The translations under genes were made by a program, and so were the position numbers. Below, one piece after another: positions 1-10,291 of a stretch of 64,000 nucleotides of DNA (positions are counted from its first letter, which is position 1; every line of letters starts with the position of its first letter). The DNA is from Streptomyces sp. NBC_00259 (GTDB lineage Bacteria; Actinomycetota; Actinomycetes; Streptomycetales; Streptomycetaceae): NCBI RefSeq assembly GCF_036181745.1, contig NZ_CP108080.1:6637501-6701500 (forward strand). Reading direction: 5' to 3'. A model generated the notes under the pieces. That model saw only the letters and a list, made by a program, of their open reading frames with translations, was not told the DNA's origin and searched no databases.

Positions 1-2
1 CG

Positions 3-716
3 AGATACGCCTGGCTGGACGATGCCGAGGGCGAGGACGGCGAGGAGGCCGTCGCCGTACCCGTGACCGACGTGCCCGACCTGCCCATGGGCGGGGCGCG
101 CCCGCGCGGCGCGCGGTTCGGCGGGGGCGGGGCCGGCGAGCCGGCCGCCGCGGCCGTGGAACCCGACGCGGCGCCGGCCGACGCGGAGGAGGAGCGCGCC
201 GCCCTCGCGGCCGTCGCCGTCCTCTGGCGGCTACGGGCCGAGGGGCGCAGCGGAGAGGCGCACGCGCTGCTGTGCGAGGCCGCCGCCGGTCCCGTCGCCC
301 GGCTGCCGGTGCTGGCGGCCGAGTTGCACCGCGCCGGGCTCGGCGCCGACTGGGCCACCCTGCTCTGGGAGGTGGCCTCGCTGCCGCCCGGCCGGCTCGC
401 CGCCGCCGCGGGCGCGCTCGCCGCGGCGGGCCGGGACGACGACTGCGGCCAACTGCTGCGCCAGGGCGTCGCCCGCCCCGCGGGCGAGATCGCCGACGCC
501 GTGCTCGCGCTCGACGACGCCGGTGCCCGGCGCGAGGCGGACGCGCTGCTGGAAGCGTTCCTGCGGGTCCGTACCCCGGAGGAGAGTGCCGGGATCGCCG
601 CCACGGCTCCCCGCCGCCTCGTCCCGCAACTGCTCTCCGCCGCCCGTGCGGTGTCGGCCGACCGGGAGCGCGACCTTGTGCACGCGCTGCGCGTCGCAGG
701 ACTCATCAGCGGCTGA
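3..716 (+). CDS. C-terminal part of an uncharacterised helical protein (5' end outside window)
   Basis: The frame is open from the left edge (first full codon at 3) to the TGA at 714-716, so this is the 3' portion of a longer gene. A GTG at 63 could act as a start but has no ribosome binding site, and the frame upstream of it reads as acidic protein. The visible part has an acidic stretch, an Ala/Gly/Pro-rich linker to about residue 60, then a helical region rich in Ala and Leu with loosely repeating units of about 35 residues. No catalytic motif is visible and I do not recognise the family. It runs in the same direction as the catabolic operon but is separated from it by 178 bp. Confidence 0.6.
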   Translation, partial: RYAWLDDAEGEDGEEAVAVPVTDVPDLPMGGARPRGARFGGGGAGEPAAAAVEPDAAPADAEEERAALAAVAVLWRLRAEGRSGEAHALLCEAAAGPVARLPVLAAELHRAGLGADWATLLWEVASLPPGRLAAAAGALAAAGRDDDCGQLLRQGVARPAGEIADAVLALDDAGARREADALLEAFLRVRTPEESAGIAATAPRRLVPQLLSAARAVSADRERDLVHALRVAGLISG

Positions 717-894
717 AGTGCGCCGGAAAACGTACGGTATACGCTGTATGTCGACCGCTCGGGTGCGAAACATGATCGACACTGCGGGTTGACGACGATG
801 GTCTTGCCCCAGTGTGTGACGGGGCTTACGTTCTCCTCCTACGTATCGCATCTACGTGCGTAGAGGCTCTGACGTCTTGTCGAAGGAGCAGCTC

Positions 895-1737
895 ATGACC
901 AACGTCGTTCGCGCCGCACTCGTCCAGGCGACCTGGACCGGCGACACCGAATCCATGATCGCCAAACATGAGGAGCACGCTCGCGAGGCGGCCCGCCAGG
1001 GCGCCAAGGTCATCGGGTTCCAGGAGGTCTTCAACGCCCCGTACTTCTGCCAGGTGCAGGAGGCCGAGCACTACCGCTGGGCGGAGCCCGTACCCGACGG
1101 CCCCACCGTTCTGCGCATGCGGGACCTCGCCCGGGAGACCGGCATGGTGATCGTCGTCCCCGTCTTCGAGGTCGAGGACTCCGGCTTCTACTACAACACC
1201 GCCGCGGTGATCGACGCCGACGGCACCTACCTCGGCAAGTACCGCAAGCACCACATCCCGCAGGTCAAGGGATTCTGGGAGAAGTACTACTTCAGGCCGG
1301 GCAACGCCGGCTGGCCCGTCTTCGACACCGCTGTCGGCAAGGTCGGCGTCTACATCTGCTACGACCGCCACTTCCCGGAGGGCTGGCGCCAACTCGGCCT
1401 CGGAGGAGCCCAGTTGGTCTACAACCCGTCGGCCACCTCCCGGGGCCTGTCCGCCTACCTCTGGCAGCTGGAGCAGCCCGCCGCCGCCGTCGCCAACGAG
1501 TACTTCATCGCCGCCATCAACCGGGTCGGCCAGGAGGAGTACGGCGACAACGACTTCTACGGCACGAGCTACTTCGTCAACCCGCGCGGGCAGTTCGTCG
1601 GGGACGTCGCCAGCGACAAGGCGGAGGAACTGGTCGTCAGGGACCTCGACTTCGACCTGATCGACGAGGTGCGCCAGCAGTGGGCGTTCTACCGGGACCG
1701 CAGGCCCGACGCGTACGAGGGGCTGGTGCAGCCGTGA
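895..1737 (+). CDS. Nitrilase-superfamily N-carbamoyl amidohydrolase (beta-ureidopropionase-like)
   Basis: Predicted cytoplasmic hydrolase of 280 aa cleaving an N-carbamoyl-beta-amino acid (or N-carbamoyl amino acid) to the amino acid, CO2 and ammonia. The Glu-Lys-Cys triad of the nitrilase fold is visible: E44 in GFQEVF, K118 in KYRKHHIP and C155 in GVYICYDRHFPE. ATG 895 is preferred to an in-frame GTG at 856 because AAGGAG lies at 883-888, seven bases upstream. The stop overlaps the aminotransferase start by 4 bp, indicating translational coupling. The dihydropyrimidinase two genes downstream would supply its substrate, so beta-ureidopropionase of reductive pyrimidine catabolism is the best assignment. 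N-carbamoyl-D-amino acid hydrolase of a hydantoin pathway is the alternative. Confidence 0.88.
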   Translation: MTNVVRAALVQATWTGDTESMIAKHEEHAREAARQGAKVIGFQEVFNAPYFCQVQEAEHYRWAEPVPDGPTVLRMRDLARETGMVIVVPVFEVEDSGFYYNTAAVIDADGTYLGKYRKHHIPQVKGFWEKYYFRPGNAGWPVFDTAVGKVGVYICYDRHFPEGWRQLGLGGAQLVYNPSATSRGLSAYLWQLEQPAAAVANEYFIAAINRVGQEEYGDNDFYGTSYFVNPRGQFVGDVASDKAEELVVRDLDFDLIDEVRQQWAFYRDRRPDAYEGLVQP

Positions 1738-3014
1738 GCGACCTGTACGAGCGGCACCGCGCCGTCATCCCCGACTGGGTCGCCCTCTACTACAAGGACC
1801 CCGTCGAGATCACCCATGGCGAGGGACGGTACGTCTGGGACGCGGCCGGCAACCGCTACCTCGACTTCTTCGGCGGCATCCTCACCACGATGACCGCCCA
1901 CGCCCTTCCCGAGGTCACCAAGGCCGTCAGCGAGCAGGCCGGGCGGATCGTCCACTCCTCCACGCTCTATCTGAACCGCCCCATGGTCGAGCTGGCCGAG
2001 CGCGTCGCCGCCCTCTCCGGCATCCCCGACGCCCGGGTCTTCTTCACCACCTCCGGTACCGAGGCCAACGACACCGCCCTGCTGCTGGCCACCGCGTACC
2101 GCAGGTCCAACCAGATCCTGGCCATGCGCAACAGCTACCACGGCCGCTCCTTCTCGGCCGTGTCCATCACCGGCAACCGCGCCTGGTCCCCGACCGGCCT
2201 CTCCCCGCTGCAGACGCTGTACGTGCACGGGGGCGTCCGCACCCGCGGCCCGTACGCGGCGCTGTCGGACGCGCAGTTCACCGAGGCCTGCGTGGCCGAT
2301 CTGGAGGACCTGCTCGGCCACACCCACGACGTGGCCGCGCTGATCGCCGAACCGGTCCAGGGCGTCGGCGGATTCACCTCGCCGCCGGACGGGCTCTACG
2401 CCGCGTTCCGCGAGGTCCTCGACCGGCACGGCATCCTGTGGATCTCCGACGAGGTGCAGACCGGCTGGGGCAGGACCGGCGACCACTTCTGGGGCTGGCA
2501 GGCCCACGCGGCGAGCGGTCCGCCGGACATCCTCACCTTCGCCAAGGGCATCGGCAACGGCATGTCGCTGGGCGGGGTCGTGGCCCGCGCCGACGTGATG
2601 AACTGCATCGACGCCAACTCCATCTCCACCTTCGGCGGTTCACCCGTCACCGCGGCCGCCGGGCTCGCGAACCTCTCGTACCTCCTGGAACACGACCTCC
2701 AGGGCAACGCGCGCCGCGTCGGCGGGCTGCTCATCGAGCGGCTCCGCGCCATCGCCGCAGCGGTCCCCGCCGTGCGCGAGGTGCGCGGACGCGGACTGAT
2801 GATCGGTGTCGAACTGGTCAGGCCCGGCACGGACGAGGCATTCCCGGAGGCCGCCACCGCCGTACTCGAAGCGGCACGCGAGGGCGGGCTGCTCATCGGC
2901 AAGGGCGGCGCCCACAACACCAGCGTGCTGCGGATCGCGCCGCCGCTGTCCCTCACCGTCGCCGAGGCGGAAGAGGGCGCCTCGATCCTCGAACGAACGC
3001 TGCGCAGCCTCTAG
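1734..3014 (+). CDS. Class III PLP-dependent aminotransferase
   Basis: A 426-aa fold-type I omega-aminotransferase. The cofactor-binding features are present: GTEANDTAL near residues 108-116, ISDEVQTGWGRTG at 237-249 containing the ring-binding Asp, and the Schiff-base Lys at about K271 in TFAKGIGNG. I chose GTG 1734, which overlaps the previous stop in the form GTGA; an in-frame start at 1680 would lie deep inside the nitrilase gene. Sitting between a beta-ureidopropionase-like enzyme and a dihydropyrimidinase, it probably transaminates beta-alanine or beta-aminoisobutyrate to a semialdehyde. Substrate is inferred from context only. Confidence 0.88.
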   Translation: MSDLYERHRAVIPDWVALYYKDPVEITHGEGRYVWDAAGNRYLDFFGGILTTMTAHALPEVTKAVSEQAGRIVHSSTLYLNRPMVELAERVAALSGIPDARVFFTTSGTEANDTALLLATAYRRSNQILAMRNSYHGRSFSAVSITGNRAWSPTGLSPLQTLYVHGGVRTRGPYAALSDAQFTEACVADLEDLLGHTHDVAALIAEPVQGVGGFTSPPDGLYAAFREVLDRHGILWISDEVQTGWGRTGDHFWGWQAHAASGPPDILTFAKGIGNGMSLGGVVARADVMNCIDANSISTFGGSPVTAAAGLANLSYLLEHDLQGNARRVGGLLIERLRAIAAAVPAVREVRGRGLMIGVELVRPGTDEAFPEAATAVLEAAREGGLLIGKGGAHNTSVLRIAPPLSLTVAEAEEGASILERTLRSL

Positions 3015-3032
3015 TCCACGCGAGGGGAACCC

Positions 3033-4436
3033 ATGAGCAACCGCACCCTGATCCGCGGCGGACTCGTCATCACCGCGGCCGACGAGACCCACGCCGATGT
3101 CCTGATCGAGGACGGCCGCATCGCCGCCCTGGCCGCCCACGGCTCCACCGCCGCCGAGAGCTGGAGCGCCGACCGCACCATCGACGCCACCGGGAAGTAC
3201 GTCATCCCGGGCGGTGTGGACGCGCACACCCACATGGAGCTGCCGTTCGGCGGCACCTTCGCCTCCGACACCTTCGAGACCGGAACGCGGGCCGCCGCCT
3301 GGGGCGGCACCACCACCATCGTGGACTTCGCCGTCCAGACACAGGGCCAGGGACTGCGCGAAGGGCTCGACGCCTGGTACGCGAAGGCCGACGGCAACTG
3401 CGCGATCGACTACGGCTTCCACATGATCCTCTCCGACGTCAACGAGTCCTCGCTCAAGGAGATGGACCTGCTCGTCGAGGAGGGCGTCACCTCCTTCAAG
3501 CTCTTCATGGCCTATCCCGGCGTCTTCTACAGCGACGACGGCCAGATCCTGCGCGCCATGCAGCGCGGCACCTCCAACGGCGGGCTGATCATGATGCACG
3601 CCGAGAACGGCATCGCCATCGACGTCCTCGTCGAACAGGCCCTGGCGCGCGGCGAGACCGATCCCCGCTACCACGGCGAGGTCCGCAAGGTGCTGCTGGA
3701 GGCCGAGGCCACGCACCGCGCCATCCAGCTCGCCCGGGTCGCCGGCGCTCCGCTGTACGTCGTCCACGTCTCGGCCGAGGAGGCCGTCGCCGAGCTCGCC
3801 ACCGCCCGCGACAAGGGACTCCCGGTCTTCGGTGAGACCTGCCCGCAGTATCTGTTCCTGTCCACCGACAATCTCGCCGAGCCGGACTTCGAGGGCGCGA
3901 AGTACGTGTGCAGCACGCCTCTGAGGCCGCGCGAGCACCAGGCCGCGCTGTGGCGGGGACTGCGGACCAACGACCTCCAGGTCGTCTCCACCGACCACTG
4001 CCCGTTCTGCTTCACGGGCCAGAAGGACCTCGGCCGCGGCGACTTCTCCAAGATCCCCAACGGGCTCCCGGGGGTGGAGAACCGGATGGACCTGCTGCAC
4101 CAGGCGGTCCTCGACGGGCACATCTCCCGCCGCCGCTGGATCGAGATCGCCTGCGCCTCGCCCGCCCGGATGTTCGGCCTCTACCCGAAGAAGGGCACCA
4201 TCGCCCCCGGCGCCGACGCCGACGTCGTCGTGTACGACCCGGGCGCCTCGCAGACCCTGTCGGCGCAGACCCACCACATGAACGTCGACTACTCGGCCTA
4301 CGAGGGCAAGCGGATCACCGGACAGGTGGAGACCGTCCTCTCGCGCGGCGAAGTCGTCATCGACCAGCGGGAGTTCACGGGCCGGGTCGGCCACGGCGTG
4401 TACACCCCCCGCTCCACCTGTCAGTACCTTAACTAG
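3033..4436 (+). CDS. hydA: Dihydropyrimidinase / D-hydantoinase
   Basis: Cyclic amidohydrolase of 467 aa, the usual family length, which opens 5,6-dihydropyrimidine or hydantoin rings to N-carbamoyl products. The metal site is visible: H65 and H67 in GGVDAHTHMELP, and the carboxylated bridging Lys at about K156 in TSFKLFMAYPG. Later His and Asp ligands occur in YVVHVSAE and STDHCPF. GAGGGG at 3021-3026 precedes ATG 3033. It starts 18 bp after the aminotransferase and ends 9 bp before the LLM gene, so it is in one operon. The order with the carbamoyl hydrolase and a nucleobase permease favours pyrimidine degradation. Confidence 0.92.
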   Translation: MSNRTLIRGGLVITAADETHADVLIEDGRIAALAAHGSTAAESWSADRTIDATGKYVIPGGVDAHTHMELPFGGTFASDTFETGTRAAAWGGTTTIVDFAVQTQGQGLREGLDAWYAKADGNCAIDYGFHMILSDVNESSLKEMDLLVEEGVTSFKLFMAYPGVFYSDDGQILRAMQRGTSNGGLIMMHAENGIAIDVLVEQALARGETDPRYHGEVRKVLLEAEATHRAIQLARVAGAPLYVVHVSAEEAVAELATARDKGLPVFGETCPQYLFLSTDNLAEPDFEGAKYVCSTPLRPREHQAALWRGLRTNDLQVVSTDHCPFCFTGQKDLGRGDFSKIPNGLPGVENRMDLLHQAVLDGHISRRRWIEIACASPARMFGLYPKKGTIAPGADADVVVYDPGASQTLSAQTHHMNVDYSAYEGKRITGQVETVLSRGEVVIDQREFTGRVGHGVYTPRSTCQYLN

Positions 4437-4445
4437 GAGGTCCCG

Positions 4446-5447
4446 GTGGACTTCGGACTCGTCCTGCAGACCGATCCGCCCGCCTCGGCGGTCGTGGGCC
4501 TGATGCGGCGCGCGGAGCGCAACGGCTTCCGCTACGGCTGGACGTTCGACTCGGCGGTCCTGTGGCAGGAGCCGTTCGTCATCTACAGCCAGATCCTGGA
4601 ACACACGCAGAAGATGCACGTGGGCCCCATGGTCACCAACCCCGGGACCAGGACGTGGGAGGTCACCGCCTCCACCTTCGCCACCCTCAACGACATGTAC
4701 GGCAACCGCACCGTCTGCGGTATCGGCCGAGGCGACTCCGCGATGCGGGTCGCCGGCCGCCGGCCCAACACCCTGGCGCGGCTCGGCGAGGCGATCGGAG
4801 TCATCCGCGACCTCGCCGAGGGGCGCGAGGCGGTCGTCGACGGACAGCCGCTGCGGATCCCCTGGGTCCGCGACGGGAAACTGCCGGTGTGGATGGCCGC
4901 GTACGGGCCCAAGGCGCTGGCCCTCGCCGGGCAGCGGGCCGACGGCTTCATCCTCCAGCTCGCCGACCTCTACCTCACCGAGTGGATGGTGAAGGCCGTG
5001 CGCGCCGCGGCCGCCGAGGCCGGACGCGACCCGGAGGCGATCACCATCTGCGTCGCCGCGCCCGCGTACGTCGGTGACGACCTGGCGCACGCCCGCGACC
5101 AGTGCCGCTGGTTCGGCGGGATGGTCGGCAACCACGTCGCCGATCTGGTCTCCCGCTACGGAGAGCACTCGGACATGGTGCCGGAGGCGCTGACCGCCTA
5201 CATCAAGGAACGGCACGGCTACGACTACAGCCACCACGGCAAGGCCGGGAACCCCTCCACGGACTTCGTGCCCGACGAGATCGTCGACCGCTTCTGCCTG
5301 CTCGGCCCGGCGTCCGCGCACATCGAGAAGCTGAAGGCGCTGCGCGACCTGGGCGTGGACCAGTTCGCGGTCTACAACATGCACGACGCGAAGGAAGCGA
5401 CGATCGACGCCTACGGGGCCGAGATCATCCCCGCACTCAACCGCTGA
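4446..5447 (+). CDS. LLM-class flavin-dependent oxidoreductase
   Basis: A 333-aa luciferase-like monooxygenase-fold TIM barrel. The N-terminal strand followed by MRRAERNGFRYGWTFDS and the stretch RTVCGIGRGDSAMR are typical of the F420/FMN LLM group, and the length is normal. GTG 4446 is preceded by AGGAGG at 4435-4440, overlapping the end of the hydantoinase gene. In my recollection a specific LLM subfamily (TIGR03842-like) recurs beside hydantoinase and NCS1 permease genes. Whether it uses FMN or F420, and which substrate, cannot be read from sequence. In this operon it could act on a pyrimidine or hydantoin ring; no dihydropyrimidine dehydrogenase gene is present in the window. Confidence 0.85.
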   Translation: MDFGLVLQTDPPASAVVGLMRRAERNGFRYGWTFDSAVLWQEPFVIYSQILEHTQKMHVGPMVTNPGTRTWEVTASTFATLNDMYGNRTVCGIGRGDSAMRVAGRRPNTLARLGEAIGVIRDLAEGREAVVDGQPLRIPWVRDGKLPVWMAAYGPKALALAGQRADGFILQLADLYLTEWMVKAVRAAAAEAGRDPEAITICVAAPAYVGDDLAHARDQCRWFGGMVGNHVADLVSRYGEHSDMVPEALTAYIKERHGYDYSHHGKAGNPSTDFVPDEIVDRFCLLGPASAHIEKLKALRDLGVDQFAVYNMHDAKEATIDAYGAEIIPALNR

Positions 5448-5488
5448 AGGCCGCTCTCCCCGCCGGCCACCGCTGAAGGGTCCCGTCC

Positions 5489-7023
<1,535 letters not shown>

Positions 7024-7030
<7 letters not shown>

Positions 7031-7044
7031 GCACTGAGCACTGA
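7024..7044 (+). repeat. Three tandem copies of GCACTGA across the permease stop codon
   Basis: The last codon and stop of the NCS1 gene (7024-7030) are repeated exactly at 7031-7037 and 7038-7044, and a fourth, degenerate unit (GCACCGG) follows. Each copy carries an in-frame TGA, so the protein end is unaffected. This looks like slippage or duplication and belongs to a pattern seen at several other gene ends in the window. Confidence 0.85.
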
Positions 7045-7087
7045 GCACCGGGCACGGGCGGGGGACACCCGCCGGGGTCCCGGTGGA

Positions 7088-7129
7088 CCCGGGGGCCCGG
7101 ACCGCTCCCCAGCGGTCCGGACCCCCGGG
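7088..7129. terminator. Strong hairpin after the pyrimidine operon
   Basis: Two 19-nt arms (7088-7106 and 7111-7129) pair with one mismatch around a CCCC loop. It lies 58 bp beyond the permease stop and about 125 bp before the end of the oppositely oriented SDR gene. There is no T-tract, as is usual for Streptomyces terminators. It can serve both strands. Confidence 0.75.
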
Positions 7130-7255
7130 AGCGGATGAGGCCGTGCCTCCGTACCGCCGGGCGGGGTAATGAGGTGCCAGCGGCCGCGGATTCCGGGATG
7201 CCTTCGCTTTCCGGGCGGGCCGGGCCCGAGGCCAGGGCCCGGCCCCGCGCCGGTG

Positions 7256-8050
7256 TCAGCGGCTGTCGCGCTGGGCCGCCACGATGCGGCGGACCGTCCG
7301 CTCCGCGCCGCCGGAGCGGCGCTGGACGCGCTCGGCGAAGCCGGGGAACTGGCCGCCGATCGCACTGAGGATCCTCATCTCGGGCGGGGCCACGTTCACT
7401 TCGGCGCGGTCGCGCTCCACGGCCCGTACCACGCCCGCGACGACCTGCCGCGGTGAGACGGTACGCAGCCCCGCCGGCGTCCCGGCACCCGTCGCCGCGA
7501 ACATGCCCGCGTCCCGGACGAATCCGGGCTGCACCACCGACACGCCGACACCGTGCTCGTGCAGGTCCTGGCGCAGCCCGAGCGCGAAGCCGCGCAGCCC
7601 GAACTTGGTGGCGTTGTAGAGGGCCGAGTGCTTCGTCGCCGTCTTGCCCGAGATGGAGCCGACGAACGCCAGATGGCCCCGGCCCGCCTCGACCATGGCG
7701 GGGGCGAGCAGCCGGGCCAGCATGGCCGGGGCGCGGAGGTTGACCGCGAGGGCGCGGTCGATCTGGTCCGGGGTGTAGTCGAGGAGTTCGCCGCTGGAGG
7801 GCAGCGCGGCGTTGGCGATGAGGATCTCGGTGCCGGCCGCCTCGCGGGCGAGGCGCGTGACATCGTCCGGGTCGGCCAGATCGGCGACGATTCCTCGTGC
7901 GTCGTACGCCTTCACCAGCGGGTCGAGCGCGTCGGCGCGGCGTCCCGTGAGGATCAACCGGGCGCCTCGGCGGGCGAGTTCGGCCGCGAGCGCGGCGCCG
8001 ATACCGCCGGTGACACCGGTGAGCAGAACGGTTGATCCGGTGATGCGCAT
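7256..8050 (-). CDS. Short-chain dehydrogenase/reductase
   Basis: Classical SDR of 264 aa using NAD(P)H. Visible motifs are the dinucleotide turn TGVTGGIG (residues 11-18), N81 in IANAA, catalytic S133 in VGSISG, and Y146/K150 in YNATK. The start at 8050 (MRITG) is preferred to an upstream in-frame codon at 8116 because GGAGGG lies just upstream and the fold begins immediately. It is divergent from the amidase gene, with a palindromic site at 8070-8085 between them, so both are probably controlled by the TetR protein encoded at 9531. The substrate is unknown. Confidence 0.88.
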   Translation of the reverse strand: MRITGSTVLLTGVTGGIGAALAAELARRGARLILTGRRADALDPLVKAYDARGIVADLADPDDVTRLAREAAGTEILIANAALPSSGELLDYTPDQIDRALAVNLRAPAMLARLLAPAMVEAGRGHLAFVGSISGKTATKHSALYNATKFGLRGFALGLRQDLHEHGVGVSVVQPGFVRDAGMFAATGAGTPAGLRTVSPRQVVAGVVRAVERDRAEVNVAPPEMRILSAIGGQFPGFAERVQRRSGGAERTVRRIVAAQRDSR

Positions 8051-8069
8051 CTGGTTACCCTCCAGTTCT

Positions 8070-8085
8070 GTTCGTTCGAACGAAC
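8070..8085. promoter_or_regulatory. Perfect 16-bp palindrome, probable TetR operator
   Basis: GTTCGTTCGAACGAAC is its own reverse complement. It sits in the 50-bp gap between the divergent SDR (start 8050) and amidase (start 8101) genes, 5 bp before the amidase Shine-Dalgarno GGAG (8091-8094). The size and symmetry fit a TetR-family dimer, and the only local TetR gene is translationally coupled to the amidase. Confidence 0.7.
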
Positions 8086-8100
8086 GATAAGGAGCACAGG

Positions 8101-9534
8101 GTGGCCATGTCCACAACAGATTTCTCGGGACTCGTCGAGCACGCAGGAAAGCTGAGGGACGGCCAGGCCACCTCGGTGGAACTCGTCCAGGCGTCGATCG
8201 AGCGCATCGAGGCGAGCCGGCCCACCCTCAACGCCTTCCGGCACGTACGGGCCGAGGCCGCGCTCGCGGAGGCCCAGGACGCCGACCGCCGGCTGGCGGC
8301 GGGGGAGCGGCTGCCGCTGCTCGGCGTGCCCATGGCCGTCAAGGACGACACCGATGTGGCGGGGCTGCCCACGCTGTTCGGCTGCCAGGGGGACCTCGCG
8401 CCCGCCCGCGCCGACGGCGAGGTGGTACGCCGGCTGCGCGCGGCCGGCGCCGTCATCGTCGGCAAGACCAACTCCTGCGAGCTGGGCCAGTGGGCGTTCA
8501 CCGAGGGCCCCGCCTTCGGCGCCACCCGCAACCCCTGGTCCACGGACCACACCCCGGGCGGATCCTCCGGCGGCTCGGCCGCCGCCGTCGCCGCGGGCCT
8601 CGTGCCCGCCGCCCTCGGCTCCGACGGCGCCGGCTCCATCCGCATCCCCGCCGCCTGGACCCATCTCGTCGGCATCAAACCGCAGCGCGGCCGCGTCTCG
8701 GTCCACCCGCACACCGACGCCTTCCAGGGCCTCACCGTCAACGGCCCGCTCGCCCGCACCGTCGCCGACGCCGCCCTGCTGCTCGACGTCGTCCAGGGCT
8801 CCCACCCGGAGGACCTGCACCGGCCGGACGCCATCGACGCCTCGGCCGCGGCCCGCCGCGAACCGGGCCGGCTGCGCATCGCCCTCGCCTGGCGGCCACC
8901 GCTCACGCTCACCGGCGCCAGGCCCCACCCCGACGTCCGCCGCGCCGTGACCCGGCTCGCCGAGGCCCTCGCCCGCCTCGGCCACGATGTCGAGGAGGCC
9001 CGGCCCCGCTACGGGCTGATCGGCCTCGGCTTCGTCCCGCGCGGCACCACGGGCATCGCCGAGATCGCCGCCCTGCACCCCGAACCGGACCTGCTCGACC
9101 CGCGCACCCGCACCGCCCTGCGCAACGGCAGGCTGCTCGGCGGCCGGGTCGTACGGGCCGCCCGTGCCCGCGAGGCCCGCCAGCACAGCCGTATCGGCGC
9201 GCTGTTCGACTCGTACGACGTGCTGCTCACCCCGACCACCGCCGCGCCCCCGCCGCGCATCGGCACCTTCGACGGGCTCAGCGCCTGGCGGACCAACAAG
9301 GCCATGGCGGCGGTGTGCCCGTACGCCTGGCCCTGGAACGTCCTCGGCTGGCCCGGAGTGAACGTCCCCGCGGGCTTCACCGCGGACGGGCTGCCCGTCG
9401 GCGCGCAGCTGCTCGGCCCCGAGGGCGGGGAGGAGCGGCTCATCTCGCTGGCCGCCCAGCTGGAGGACGACCTCCGCTGGCACGAGCACTACCCCGACCC
9501 CCTGATCACCTGGGGTGCCTCGGTGGAACAATGA
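8101..9534 (+). CDS. Amidase-signature family hydrolase
   Basis: A 477-aa amidase of the GatA/AtzE type hydrolysing a carboxamide. The Ser-cisSer-Lys triad is clear: K81 in VPMAVKDDT, S155 in PGGSSGGS and S179 in DGAGSIRIP, almost the same numbering as GatA. GTG 8101 is placed 6 nt after GGAG; ATG 8107 is a possible alternative. No gatB/gatC lies nearby, so it is a free amidase rather than the tRNA amidotransferase subunit. Its stop overlaps the TetR start by 4 bp. Together with the divergent SDR it may convert an amide-containing compound, but none can be named. Confidence 0.88.
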   Translation: MAMSTTDFSGLVEHAGKLRDGQATSVELVQASIERIEASRPTLNAFRHVRAEAALAEAQDADRRLAAGERLPLLGVPMAVKDDTDVAGLPTLFGCQGDLAPARADGEVVRRLRAAGAVIVGKTNSCELGQWAFTEGPAFGATRNPWSTDHTPGGSSGGSAAAVAAGLVPAALGSDGAGSIRIPAAWTHLVGIKPQRGRVSVHPHTDAFQGLTVNGPLARTVADAALLLDVVQGSHPEDLHRPDAIDASAAARREPGRLRIALAWRPPLTLTGARPHPDVRRAVTRLAEALARLGHDVEEARPRYGLIGLGFVPRGTTGIAEIAALHPEPDLLDPRTRTALRNGRLLGGRVVRAARAREARQHSRIGALFDSYDVLLTPTTAAPPPRIGTFDGLSAWRTNKAMAAVCPYAWPWNVLGWPGVNVPAGFTADGLPVGAQLLGPEGGEERLISLAAQLEDDLRWHEHYPDPLITWGASVEQ

Positions 9535-10136
9535 CGCGCATGTCCAGCCAGACCAGCGCGTCCGCGGCGTCCGCCGCACCCTCCATACCTCCGACCCGGC
9601 AGCGCATCATCGGCGCCGTCCTGCGCATCATCGGCCAGGACGGCATCGCCGCCGTCACCAACCGGCGGATAGCCAAGGAGGCCGGGGTCTCGCTCGGTTC
9701 GGTCACCTACCACTTCGCCAGCCAGCACGACCTGCTGCGTGAGGCGCTGTTGCACTTCGTCCGCGAGGAGACCAGGCGCTTCACCGATCTCGCGGACGCC
9801 GGCCAGGCCGAGGGCGTCGACATCGACGGTGCGGCCGTGCTGGCCGGACAGGTCGCGGACGGCACCGTCTTCGACAGCGAACACATCGCACCCTTCGAGC
9901 TGTACATCCAGGCGGGACGCGACGAGCGGCTCCGCGAGGCCGCCGCCGAGTGCTTCAGCGCCTACGACCGGCTCGCCGCGCAGATCCTCACCGCCCTCGG
10001 CGTTCCCGACGCCGACCGTCTCGCCGCCTCCACCGTCGCGCTGGTCACCGGGCTCCAGCTGCGCCGCCTGGCCACCGGCTCCCCGGCGCAGGACCTCACG
10101 GACGCACTGCTGCTGCTGGTGCGCGGCGCCGGCTGA
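9531..10136 (+). CDS. TetR-family transcriptional regulator
   Basis: A 201-aa regulator. The N-terminal helix-turn-helix is at about residues 23-70, including AVTNRRIAKEAGVSLGSVTY followed by HFASQHDLL. The C-terminal ligand-binding helices are not assignable. ATG 9531 overlaps the amidase stop (ATGA), so the two are coupled. The nearby palindrome at 8070-8085 is the obvious target, implying that it represses both the amidase operon (including itself) and the SDR gene until an effector binds. Confidence 0.88.
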   Translation: MTRMSSQTSASAASAAPSIPPTRQRIIGAVLRIIGQDGIAAVTNRRIAKEAGVSLGSVTYHFASQHDLLREALLHFVREETRRFTDLADAGQAEGVDIDGAAVLAGQVADGTVFDSEHIAPFELYIQAGRDERLREAAAECFSAYDRLAAQILTALGVPDADRLAASTVALVTGLQLRRLATGSPAQDLTDALLLLVRGAG

Positions 10137-10146
10137 TCGCCCGTCA

Positions 10147-10182
10147 CCGACCGGTCACCTCTCGCCGACCGGCCACCTCTCG
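10147..10182 (+). repeat. Two tandem 18-bp repeats just after the TetR stop
   Basis: CCGACCGGTCACCTCTCG (10147-10164) is followed directly by a copy with one change (10165-10182). It lies 10 bp beyond the TetR stop in a 155-bp gap that otherwise shows only the leader of the next gene. Confidence 0.75.
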
Positions 10183-10291
10183 TCGGCCGTTCGCCCGTCA
10201 TCGGGCCCATGACATGGAGCGGGCACGGAACCCGCCGGCGCTCGACCGCATCCTCCAGGTCGGATGTCGACCAAGGGCGAGGGGCGGGACG

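Noticed and set aside
731..750. GTATAC-centred operator upstream of the nitrilase gene
   Set aside because: GTATAC is palindromic, but the flanking bases on each side do not pair beyond it, so it is not distinguishable from chance.
789..817. TTGACG as -35 of a promoter for the pyrimidine operon
   Set aside because: No acceptable -10 lies 16-19 bp downstream, so I did not annotate the promoter.
2640..5384. A 914-codon open frame on the minus strand across the hydantoinase and LLM genes
   Set aside because: It is the antisense shadow of well-supported genes in GC-rich DNA; its translation is Val/Gly/Asp/Arg-rich with no family motif.
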